Below, one piece after another: positions 1-6,124 of a stretch of DNA of 6,180 nt. The DNA comes from SZAS-18 sp031370675. GTDB lineage: Bacteria > Verrucomicrobiota > Verrucomicrobiia > Chthoniobacterales > SZAS-18. Every line of letters begins with the position of its first letter. Within the stretch, counting starts at the first letter, position 1. Below the pieces are notes generated by a model. That model saw only the letters and a list, made by a program, of their open reading frames with translations, did not search any database and was not told where the DNA came from. Both the position numbers and the translations under genes were made by a program. Location: assembly GCA_031370675.1 (NCBI GenBank), contig JANMQT010000036.1, positions 1-6,180 of the forward strand, written 5' to 3'.

Positions 1-883
1 ACCCGCCAGCCCCGGGATGTCCATCAGACCCTTCAAATCGTCGCCATGGCAGGTCGAACATTGCAATGTCCGGCCGCCGCCGGTGTTCACAAACGCCCCG
101 CCTTTTTTGATGCTGCCCACCGGCACGTAGGCGACGAAACCCGATCGCGGATCGCGCAGCTCGGTCCGTGGCAGAGCCTCCGCCGTTTCGATGATGCGCT
201 GGCCGATCGGCTCGGATCCCGCCCCCTCGCGTGCGGCCAGCATCGATCCCGTGATGACCTCGGTTTTCGGCACGGTGTCCGCTTCCACCACCCGAATCCA
301 CGGACGGTATTTCAAGCGGGTGAAGTACAGGGCCGCAGCCTTGGCCTCGTTGACGGTGGTGTTTCTGCCCACGGTCATCATTAGATTTTTGTGGCAGCAT
401 GCCCGGCTCCGAGCACTTGCGCAGTCCGGCTTTAAAATCGGCCATCTGCTGCACGATGTAGGCCGCCGGCAATCCAGCCAGGCTGGCGTTCTCGGGACGA
501 CCCTGCCCGTTCGGCAAATGACACATCGCGCACGCCAGTACGTCCGGCTTGCGACCGTGCGCCACGATTTCCGGCATCAACGGATGATCGCCCGGATACC
601 AGTCCTGGGTCGTGTAGAGATCGCGCAATTGTGTCAACGTGAACGATGCGTCGCTGCCCGCCAGGCGCCGGGGGACGCCGTCATCGGGCGGTGGCTGGAA
701 GCCGGCGGGAGTGACGGGATACGCCCATGCCGGATTAGCCGGCGTTGTACCCGAGGGCGCGCCTGCGGGATTCTGTCCGGGCGCCAGCGCGCTGAACGCC
801 CCGAGGAGCGCCGCGGTGATGAACGGGTATGAAGATTTACTCCGGCTCCGGCGAGTCAGCCGGCGTGGTTTTCCAGCATGCAA
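1..883 (-). CDS. Two-haem cytochrome c family protein, partial at left edge, apparent frameshift, start uncertain
   Basis: Exported c-type cytochrome expected to carry electrons in the periplasm. Two CxxCH haem-attachment motifs are visible: CAMCH at 532-518 and CSTCH at 60-46. Between them lie stretches I recognise from a bacterial two-domain cytochrome c family, such as GDHPLMPEIVAHGRKPDV, GRPENASLAGLPAAYIVQQM and FVAYVPVGSIKKGGAF. The motifs are in different frames. Similarity leaves the first frame near KCSEPGM and resumes in the next at LMMTVGRNTT, so one extra base is inferred in the T5 run at 386-390. The first frame has no stop before the window edge, so it can be miscalled as one long ORF. 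The signal peptide (KSSYPFITAALLGAFSALA) begins near 838, but no ATG, GTG or TTG sits there. The nearest allowed start is TTG at 883, and an ATG at 970 overlaps the upstream hydrolase stop. The C-terminus lies outside the window. The family is fairly sure; the exact substrate partner is unknown. Confidence 0.75.
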   Translation of the reverse strand, partial: MHAGKPRRLTRRSRSKSSYPFITAALLGAFSALAPGQNPAGAPSGTTPANPAWAYPVTPAGFQPPPDDGVPRRLAGSDASFTLTQLRDLYTTQDWYPGDHPLMPEIVAHGRKPDVLACAMCHLPNGQGRPENASLAGLPAAYIVQQMADFKAGLRKCSEPGMLPQKSNDDRGQKHHRQRGQGCGPVLHPLEIPSVDSGGGSGHRAENRGHHGIDAGRTRGGGIRADRPAHHRNGGGSATDRAARSAIGFRRLRAGGQHQKRRGVCEHRRRPDIAMFDLPWRRFEGSDGHPGAGG

Positions 884-934
884 GATCGCAAACTGGGCAA
901 CCGAGAACTGGTTGGCAAGCAAACGAAAACCGCG
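864..934. repeat. Inverted-repeat element in the hydrolase-cytochrome spacer
   Basis: Arms CGTGGTTTTC (864-873) and GAAAACCGCG (925-934) are complementary at 9 of 10 positions, and the mismatch can form a G-T wobble. Inside lies a smaller perfect hairpin, CAACC (898-902) with GGTTG (910-914) and a 7-base loop, plus the palindrome GCATGC (876-881). A separate short inverted repeat, CCGGCT (842-847) with AGCCGG (858-863), abuts it. The spacer starts directly after the alpha/beta hydrolase stop and ends at the cytochrome signal-peptide coding region. It could be a REP-like element, an mRNA-processing or termination structure, or debris of an insertion. Confidence 0.45.
897..925 (+). repeat. Dispersed repeat, copy 1
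   Basis: These 29 bases match 6053-6082 in the same orientation. The block GTTGGCAAGCAAACG is identical (911-925 and 6068-6082). The preceding 14-15 bases align with small indels (GCAACCGAGAACTG against GCGACCGGAGAAGCT). Read on the minus strand, both copies would encode RLLANxFS. This copy sits in a gene-free spacer and covers the inner hairpin and the right arm start of the 864-934 inverted repeat. Confidence 0.5.
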
Positions 935-966
935 CAGGCAGCATCCGGTTGGGGGTCGCAAAACCC

Positions 967-2025
967 TCATTCTTCGAGCAAGAATTTCCGCGTTTCTCGA
1001 ACGACCAATGCTTCGTCGACGATGAACACGTAGTGATTCGCGTCGTGCAGCTCGATGACTCGCGCATGCTTCATGCCAGAGCGAAAGTTTTCGATGGCAC
1101 CGCTAATCCATTCCGACAGCGCGCCGACGCTGCGATCGAACTTCTGTCGCCGGGCAGGGTCCAGAGATTCATAGTAGGGCAAACGGTATTGGGAGGTTAT
1201 CCGATTCAAAATACCGAGAGCCGGAGCCTGGATACGGCCATATTCAGCCGGCTGCAGGCCCTCAATGATCTTCCGGGAAATCTCCGGGGGCGTGATCGCC
1301 CCGATGACTCTGCCCGTGGGGTTGGTTCGGATTGAGTGAAAGATCGCGGCGAGCGGCTTTCGGTATCCGTCGTCACGTGCATCGGCGGCGGCAAGATGTT
1401 GCACCGATTTCAGGTCCGCCTCCGTCAACGCCGGGGCAGGTGGCGGCTGCGGGAGGGCCGCCCACCCGCCCGATCCAAGATCCAGGCCGTCCAGGTAGAC
1501 CAGCTTCTTCACGCGATCCGGATATTTTGCCCCCAGCACGTTCATTTCCGTCGAGGCAATGGAATGCCCGACAAAGATCGCCTTCTGGATTTTCAGTTTG
1601 TCCAGGACAGCGATGTCGTCGCTTGCTCTCGTGGCGATGTCATAGCCACCTGCCGGCTGGCTCGAGCGACCGAAACCCCGGCGCGTGATGCCGATCACGT
1701 GAAAGCGATCGTTGAACTGGTAGGCGAACTGATCGAAGACGTGCGCATTGTCACCAAGTCCCGCGAGCAAGACCAAGTCATCACCGGTGCCGCCCCAATC
1801 CAAAACCTCGAGGCGGACACCCGGCGCGACCGTGACGAAGCGGACCTTGTGTCCCGATGTATCGAACTGGCAGGCCTTAGGCATCGCGCGTTCCCGCGGC
1901 GCCGGCCCCGGTGCATGGCCTTCACGAGACGAGGCGGCGGCAGCGCTAGAAACGGTGCCGACCAGGCCTAGCCCGGCGATAGGGCTGGCCATGATGCCAA
2001 GCACAATGAGGCGGAGAAACTTCAC
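967..2025 (-). CDS. Exported alpha/beta hydrolase
   Basis: Alpha/beta-hydrolase-fold enzyme of 352 residues, probably cleaving an ester, lactone or similar bond in the periplasm; the substrate cannot be read from sequence. An N-terminal signal peptide has a basic start (MKFLR), a hydrophobic stretch to about residue 30 and an Ala-rich cleavage region. The fold core begins near residue 60. The oxyanion-side loop is LLAGLGDNAHVF (about 86-97). The nucleophile elbow is GHSIA (153-157), with Ser155 as nucleophile; the usual last Gly is Ala. Asp179 or Asp182 is a candidate acid. His331 in HDANHYVF fits the catalytic histidine. The GTG start at 2025 overlaps the stop of the solute-binding protein gene by four bases (GTGA), which indicates translational coupling in one operon. 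The later ATG at 1992 would remove the basic n-region, so GTG is preferred. The TGA at 969-967 overlaps an ATG at 970 that opens into the damaged cytochrome frame. Confidence 0.85.
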   Translation of the reverse strand: MKFLRLIVLGIMASPIAGLGLVGTVSSAAAASSREGHAPGPAPRERAMPKACQFDTSGHKVRFVTVAPGVRLEVLDWGGTGDDLVLLAGLGDNAHVFDQFAYQFNDRFHVIGITRRGFGRSSQPAGGYDIATRASDDIAVLDKLKIQKAIFVGHSIASTEMNVLGAKYPDRVKKLVYLDGLDLGSGGWAALPQPPPAPALTEADLKSVQHLAAADARDDGYRKPLAAIFHSIRTNPTGRVIGAITPPEISRKIIEGLQPAEYGRIQAPALGILNRITSQYRLPYYESLDPARRQKFDRSVGALSEWISGAIENFRSGMKHARVIELHDANHYVFIVDEALVVRETRKFLLEE

Positions 2026-3395
2026 GGCGCTTTGGTCACTTTCTCGCGCTGCGCCTTAATCTTTGCCAGGTCGGCCTCGAGTTCCTGTTGTGCTTGCGCC
2101 ACGGCTTTCTCGACGTCGACGTTCTCTTTGACGATCCGTTCGAGCATGCGCGGCAGGGCCTTGGATTCCACCAGGAGCCCGAGGTTCGCATTGAGGCCCT
2201 GGCTGGCGCCGGGGAATGATCCCTGGGCGACACCTTCCTGCAGGATTTTCACCTCTTCGCGGTGCTTGCGAAAGAACGGGTGCTCCCAGAATTTGTCCGA
2301 TCGGTCGATCGCGACCGTCACGGGCATCATGGCCCCGGGAATACTGAGCACGAAGCGACTGTACCGCTCATCCTCCAACAGGAATTTGATCCAGCGTTTC
2401 CCGTCCTCCGGATTTTTCCCCTTAAAGAGGACCAGGCAGTTGGCAAACGTGAACCACCCCACCTGCTTCTTCCGCGGCGGGTAGGTCGCCGCCAACTGAT
2501 TGCCGACAGCCGGGTTCTCCTGCTCGAGCTGCGGGATCCCATATAGAGTTCCCAGGTCGAGGGCGGTGCGGCCTTTTGAGAGGACCTCGATCTGGTCCTT
2601 GTTCCGCTCCAGCTCGAAGGCGGCGGGAGATGACGCCTCCTTGTAGAGCTGGACCAGGAACCGTACCGCCTCGACATTCTGCGGCGTGTTGAATGTGACG
2701 GCACCGTTCTGGTCGAGGAACTCGCCGCCGTTCGAACGCATCAGCGGGTAGAGCACCCAGGGAATTCCAATCCAGTCCTCGCGGTTCCACAATTGCTGGA
2801 ACCCATGCCGGTCGGGAGGAGCGTTCAGCGCCTTGCTCACTCGCAGCAGGTCGTCCCACGTAACGGGCGGCTCGAGCCCTTTGGCCGCGAGCAGGTCCTT
2901 CCGGTAGAGCAGCACGAGGGCATGCATGTAATGCGGGACCGCCAGCGTCTTTCCCTGGAATCGGGTATGGCGATCAAGGATCCCCGCCACGAATCGCCCG
3001 TCCCCTCCAAGTGCGCCGATTAGGTCATCCACCGGGAGGATGGCGCCGCTCTGCCACATGTCCAAGTAATCGGGGGGATTCCCGATGCCGACGTCCGGCA
3101 GCGTGCCCGCGGCTTGGGCGGCGCGCCAACGCGCATTGATATTTGCCCACGGGACGATTTCGACTGCGACCTTGGTCCCGGGATTGGCCCGTTCGAACTC
3201 GCCCGCCGCCCTCTGCATCTCTTTGGCGCGCTGGGGCTGCGTGTACGGGTGCCAGAATCGAATCACTCGTTCACCGCCCTGTCCCGACGAGCGCAACGGA
3301 GCGGATGCGACCACCACGAGCGCTATGAGAATGATGAATGCGGATTTCTTGGCGTGGCGAGAGATCATATTGTTCAAACTCTGTGAAATCGCCAT
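2022..3395 (-). CDS. ABC-type extracellular solute-binding protein, family 1
   Basis: Periplasmic binding protein of the carbohydrate-type family 1 (SBP_bac_1), expected to deliver a solute to an ABC importer; the ligand is unknown. From the chosen ATG it has 457 residues, normal for the family. The signal peptide is a basic n-region (SRHAKK) followed by AFIILIALVVVASA. There is no lipobox cysteine, so signal peptidase I processing is expected. Family hallmarks are RVIRFWHPYTQPQ at the mature N-terminus, AGTLPDVGIGNPPDYLDMW, LLYRKDLLAAKGLEPPVTWDDL, and WIKFLLEDERYSRFVL followed by IPGAMMPV. The last 30 or so residues are charged and heptad-like (AQAQQELEADLAKIKAQREK), probably helical. ATG codons at 3395 and 3368 and a TTG at 3410 are all possible starts. 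None has a strong ribosome-binding site, and 3368 gives the most compact signal peptide. No permease or ATPase gene is adjacent, so the importer is encoded elsewhere or absent. Confidence 0.88.
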   Translation of the reverse strand: MAISQSLNNMISRHAKKSAFIILIALVVVASAPLRSSGQGGERVIRFWHPYTQPQRAKEMQRAAGEFERANPGTKVAVEIVPWANINARWRAAQAAGTLPDVGIGNPPDYLDMWQSGAILPVDDLIGALGGDGRFVAGILDRHTRFQGKTLAVPHYMHALVLLYRKDLLAAKGLEPPVTWDDLLRVSKALNAPPDRHGFQQLWNREDWIGIPWVLYPLMRSNGGEFLDQNGAVTFNTPQNVEAVRFLVQLYKEASSPAAFELERNKDQIEVLSKGRTALDLGTLYGIPQLEQENPAVGNQLAATYPPRKKQVGWFTFANCLVLFKGKNPEDGKRWIKFLLEDERYSRFVLSIPGAMMPVTVAIDRSDKFWEHPFFRKHREEVKILQEGVAQGSFPGASQGLNANLGLLVESKALPRMLERIVKENVDVEKAVAQAQQELEADLAKIKAQREKVTKAP

Positions 3396-3441
3396 TCGTC
3401 GCAAGACCAAGGTGTTGAGACCAGGCGTGACTTCGATGACT

Positions 3442-3471
3442 GACCGCCGCAGCGCGAAAAGCGGAGCGGTC
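3442..3471 (-). terminator. Possible hairpin between the serine hydrolase and the solute-binding protein operon
   Basis: GACCGC (3442-3447) pairs with GCGGTC (3466-3471). Inside, CGC (3448-3450) can pair with GCG (3461-3463), leaving a GA bulge. It lies about 36 bases past the serine hydrolase stop and upstream of the solute-binding protein start. There is no U-tract, so it could be a weak or factor-dependent terminator or a leader structure. I could not find a convincing -35/-10 pair in the same gap. Confidence 0.25.
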
Positions 3472-3506
3472 GCATCGTCACAACAGTCGGCGCGGAGTGA
3501 TCCCGC

Positions 3507-5063
3507 TTAGGGCACGCGCTCCAAGGTTCCCTGGCCGTTGATATCAAGTGCTTCGATGTACAACCGCGACGCCCTCCCGTCAGATCCTATCGTAAACGTG
3601 ACAGGGGACGGAGCAGCCGGTGATTCGGACCCCGGATACCATAGAAAGACATCCCGGTTCCAGTGCTTGAGCGGATGGTCCATCTTGCCGGGACCCAGTT
3701 GCAGCACAAGTCCACCTTTGCCCGCCACGACACGAGCGGCCCCCAGGTAATTGCTCGCGTAAGATCCCAAATACGCGCTGTCACCCAGCGCGGACGACAC
3801 CGGCGCAGGCGGAGTCGCATATTTTTGAATCGCTTTTCTATCCGCGGGCCCAAACAACGAATCAACCAGCAAGTCAAAATGCGTAAAATGGTCTCGTTGC
3901 GGCTTGCCCTGGTGCACGAGGTCAAAGAACGTCGCTGACACCGCCTCCGTGATGCCGCTTGGAAACGCATTCGCCAGCACGACGATCCCAAGTTCGTCCA
4001 TCGGATAGATGGTCGCAATGGAGCGCGCACCGTCGCTGAACGCGCCTGAATGCGACCAAATTGTGCGGCCCGCCGCATCATATTGTGTCACCCAACCCAG
4101 CGCGTAAAACGAAGGGATTCCGGTGTCCATGTTCGTGCCGCTGACCATCTGCGGCACGTGTGTCTCCAGCAGCACATCCGCCTTGATCAATTGCCTGCCG
4201 TCGAATTTCCCCTTTCCAATCTGCAGTTGCAGCCAGCGCACCAGATCTTTCGCGGTCGAACTGACTCCGCCCGCCGGCGACTGCGCATCCGGTTGCCGTA
4301 CCGCTTTCGCTGTCCATTTCCCATCCACCTTGATGTGCAGCTTGGCCACGTTGGTTTCTTTCAACAGGTCGGCGTTCAATGAGCTCGTATGGGTCATCCC
4401 CAGGGGCCCATACAATTTTTCCTTGGAGACCTCTTCCCACGACTTGCCCGCTGCCTTCGCGGCCGCGACGCCTCCCTCGGTCAATCCAAAATTGCTGTAC
4501 GCATACGTGGAACGAAAACTGGCCGCGGGCGGCATATAGCGCAAACGACGCAAGATCTCCTCGCGCGGATAACCGAGCTCTTCCAACTCATTCCCGGCAT
4601 CCCCGGGCAGACCACTTCGATGACAATACAAATCACGAATCGTCAATTGACTCGTCGCGTACGGCTCGCGCAATTGAAAGGAGGGGTCCAGATCTGTAAT
4701 CTTTGCGTCCCACGAGACGACGCCGTCACTGACGAGCGCGGCAACGACCGTTGAACCGACGGCCTTGGAAAGCGAAGCTATTTGAAAGACCGTGTCCTCG
4801 GTCACGAGATCCGTTTTGCCCGCTTCACGCACCCCAAATCCTTTCAAATACAGGACCTTGTCCTGGTACACCACGCCAACCGCAACACCCGGCACGCCCC
4901 TCTTTTGCTGTGCGTCTCGGATATATCTTTCGAGCTCAGGCAGGACCGCCCTTACTTTCTCTTCCGTCACACGCGGTTCCTTGGTTTGTGCCCTCAGCGA
5001 CGATGGAACCATCAACGCAAGCAAACACGCAACCGCGACTCTACTGGGCAAAAACTTCCTCAT
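3507..5063 (-). CDS. Secreted serine hydrolase of the beta-lactamase/penicillin-binding family (class C-like)
   Basis: Serine hydrolase of the PF00144 beta-lactamase superfamily, 518 residues from the chosen ATG. Members act as D,D-peptidases, esterases or amidases; the sequence alone does not show beta-lactam hydrolysis. A signal peptide is clear (MRKFLPSRVAVACLLALMVP, then SSLRAQ). Catalytic motifs are in the expected order: SLSK at 97-100 (nucleophile Ser97, Lys100), YSN at 189-191, and HSG at 338-340 in place of the KTG box. HRSGLPGD (about 148-155) and YGPLGMTHTSS (about 218-228) are typical of the class C-like group. The last 100 or so residues form a separate beta-rich C-terminal domain, like those often annotated DUF3471. 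The ORF is open upstream to a GTG at 5132, but the signal peptide and a GGA six to eight bases before the ATG at 5063 decide the start. It appears to be a separate unit; the gap to the next gene downstream is about 110 bases. Confidence 0.9.
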   Translation of the reverse strand: MRKFLPSRVAVACLLALMVPSSLRAQTKEPRVTEEKVRAVLPELERYIRDAQQKRGVPGVAVGVVYQDKVLYLKGFGVREAGKTDLVTEDTVFQIASLSKAVGSTVVAALVSDGVVSWDAKITDLDPSFQLREPYATSQLTIRDLYCHRSGLPGDAGNELEELGYPREEILRRLRYMPPAASFRSTYAYSNFGLTEGGVAAAKAAGKSWEEVSKEKLYGPLGMTHTSSLNADLLKETNVAKLHIKVDGKWTAKAVRQPDAQSPAGGVSSTAKDLVRWLQLQIGKGKFDGRQLIKADVLLETHVPQMVSGTNMDTGIPSFYALGWVTQYDAAGRTIWSHSGAFSDGARSIATIYPMDELGIVVLANAFPSGITEAVSATFFDLVHQGKPQRDHFTHFDLLVDSLFGPADRKAIQKYATPPAPVSSALGDSAYLGSYASNYLGAARVVAGKGGLVLQLGPGKMDHPLKHWNRDVFLWYPGSESPAAPSPVTFTIGSDGRASRLYIEALDINGQGTLERVP

Positions 5064-5218
5064 CCCGTTCCACTCTGGGTAATTTGGTTCAACTTGTAAC
5101 GTGGTGTTCATGATGGTGCACGCGGAAGCCACCCTGCTTCATCCTACCGGGTTGACTCAAACGCGCAAGGAGTCCGCGCCACACCGACATGCGCAGATGT
5201 CGCGGAGGCAATGGCATT

Positions 5219-5246
5219 CACCTAACTCGCCGCCTTTGGAGAGGTG
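5219..5246 (-). terminator. Hairpin overlapping the stop codon of the DUF1905 gene
   Basis: CACCT (5219-5223) pairs with AGGTG (5242-5246). The stem continues with CTC (5226-5228) and GAG (5239-5241), leaving a two-base AA bulge and a 10-base loop. The TAG stop (5224-5222) is inside the stem. There is no U-tract afterwards, so its role as terminator is uncertain; it may instead stabilise the 3' end of the mRNA. Confidence 0.35.
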
Positions 5247-5773
5247 AGGCTCTTACTATAGAACCCAGACCGATCGAAACAGCAAACGCGTCGCTTCCCG
5301 GCAGCGAGCATCGAGCAAGCATTGTCGACCCGACGCACGCGGGTCTCCGGCCGCTTGGCGGAGGTGATCCAGTGGATCCAATCTCGGCGCGCGATGGGCG
5401 TGATTTCCGACCACAACGCCCGCGCTTTCGGGACGGCCGCGAGAGCCTTCCGCAAATCCGGGGGCACCTTGGGCTCTGGTTCCTCTCCCGACGGAGTGAT
5501 CTCCAGCGTGACGACTTCGCCATCATCTGCGCCCGCAACTTCGCGCAGCTTCCGGTTCACTCTGAGCCAGTGGCTCTTTTGGCCGTCTGGCTCAAGCGTG
5601 GCTTGAAAGGGAAAGCCATTGATGGTGCCTTCCACCGTCGTCATGCCCCTCGCGGCGAGCTTCGCACTGGCGTCCTTCGGTAGAGTGAGAAAGCTCCAGG
5701 CGCCGATCTTCCCGGTCGCCACCGGCCGAAAGAGTTTCGCTTTGAAACGGATTGTGGCAGCAGTTTTGGTCAT
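5222..5773 (-). CDS. DUF1905 and YdeI/OmpD-associated (OmdA-type) domain protein
   Basis: Cytoplasmic protein of 183 residues with no signal peptide. The N-terminal half (about residues 5-92) fits DUF1905: TIRFKAKLF, WSFLTLPKDASAKLAARGMT, VEGTINGFPFQATLEPDG, then SHWLRVNRKLR. After an acidic linker (SGEEPEPKVP), residues about 104-175 match the YdeI/OmpD-associated helical domain: PPDLRKALAAVPKARALW, ARRDWIHWITSAKRPETR, and GKRRVCCFDRSGFYSKSL. This domain pairing is common in soil bacteria. Its biochemical role is not established, and the bacteriocin-protection label attached to some relatives should not be assumed here. The start is set at the ATG at 5773, next to the conserved region and preceded by a purine-rich GAAGAAAAAA. 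An in-frame ATG at 5800 and a GTG at 5926 are alternatives; the extra residues from 5926 do not look like the family. It stands alone, with about 160 bases between its stop and the serine hydrolase start. Confidence 0.88.
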   Translation of the reverse strand: MTKTAATIRFKAKLFRPVATGKIGAWSFLTLPKDASAKLAARGMTTVEGTINGFPFQATLEPDGQKSHWLRVNRKLREVAGADDGEVVTLEITPSGEEPEPKVPPDLRKALAAVPKARALWSEITPIARRDWIHWITSAKRPETRVRRVDNACSMLAAGKRRVCCFDRSGFYSKSLTSPKAAS

Positions 5774-5926
5774 TTTTTTCTTCGTTTCACTGACAGGCAT
5801 TTGCGTTTCGAACGCGGCGCGGTTCACCCGCGCAATCATGTCGGATTCAATGCTCTTTGCTAAGTGCACGTAACGCCTCAAACTGAGCGACCGGCGAGGG
5901 GGAATGTAACGAGCGATGTCGTTCAC

Positions 5927-6094
5927 TCACTTGGAGCGCAGCGATTGTCGAATTAAGCTCGCCACCGCCCCGACAAAAGTCAGCCCCTCGCCCACAATCA
6001 AGATGACGGCCGGTGCCGCATCATCGTATCGAATTCGCTCGCCGTGGGTATCGCGACCGGAGAAGCTGTTGGCAAGCAAACGGACGGGGCACAC
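5927..6094 (-). CDS. Possible small membrane protein ORF, weak
   Basis: This frame is open for 63 codons between a TAA at 6121-6119 and a TGA at 5929-5927. The only starts are GTG at 6094 (55 residues) and TTG at 6079. The C-terminal half reads AAPAVILIVGEGLTFVGAVA and then SLIRQSLRSK: one hydrophobic helix followed by a basic tail, with mostly G or C at third codon positions. That is consistent with a small inner-membrane protein. The N-terminal half, however, lies over the hairpin and the dispersed repeat, and no ribosome-binding site precedes either start. It may be a decayed gene end or chance. I do not recognise it. Confidence 0.25.
   Translation of the reverse strand: MCPVRLLANSFSGRDTHGERIRYDDAAPAVILIVGEGLTFVGAVASLIRQSLRSK
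6053..6082 (+). repeat. Dispersed repeat, copy 2
   Basis: This is the second copy of the sequence at 897-925: GTTGGCAAGCAAACG is identical at 6068-6082, and similarity extends leftwards across GCGACCGGAGAAGCT. It lies next to the 6088-6115 hairpin, in a gene-poor stretch like copy 1. Both copies are followed on the plus strand, at 35-50 bases, by a weakly similar CCGGTTGG or CTGGTTAGG segment. Confidence 0.5.
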
Positions 6095-6124
6095 CGAGCG
6101 GTTCGCTCCAGTGCCTGGTTAGGC
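6088..6124. other. Hairpin with adjacent GTTAGGC heptamer (attC-like half-site?)
   Basis: GGCAC (6088-6092) pairs with GTGCC (6111-6115), and inside it CGAGCG... gives GAGCG (6096-6100) against CGCTC (6104-6108), with a three-base loop. GTTAGGC at 6118-6124 fits the GTTRRRY core of integron attC sites. Its complement on the minus strand contains the TAA that may end an upstream gene. No integrase gene is visible and the matching second core is poor, so this is a structural observation rather than an identification. Confidence 0.3.

Noticed and set aside
46..1025. Several plus-strand open frames across the cytochrome region
   Set aside because: They are antisense to a minus-strand gene with two CxxCH motifs and recognisable family sequence; their Arg/His-rich translations are typical of mirror frames in GC-rich DNA.
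837..1067. Minus-strand 76-codon frame with a Cys-rich end (CQPVLGCPVCDLACW)
   Set aside because: The cysteines looked like a metal-binding motif, but the front half lies out of frame within the alpha/beta hydrolase gene and the rest reads through the inverted-repeat spacer. No family is recognisable.
1336..1971. Plus-strand 211-codon open frame
   Set aside because: Antisense to the alpha/beta hydrolase, whose signal peptide, GHSIA elbow and catalytic His are clear.
3396..3506. Promoter for the solute-binding protein operon
   Set aside because: A TTGTGA hexamer is present on the minus strand but is followed by TTTTCG instead of a -10-like sequence.
5064..5218. Promoter for the serine hydrolase
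   Set aside because: Candidate TTGAGT and TTGAAC hexamers have no acceptable -10 at proper spacing, so no promoter is annotated.
5774..5926. N-terminal extension of the DUF1905 protein to the GTG at 5926
   Set aside because: The added residues are unlike the family and overlap the attC-like left arm; the ATG at 5773 fits the domain boundary.
5916..6122. Plus-strand 68-codon open frame near the right edge
   Set aside because: No ribosome-binding site or recognisable family; it overlaps the repeat, the hairpin and the more coding-like minus frame.
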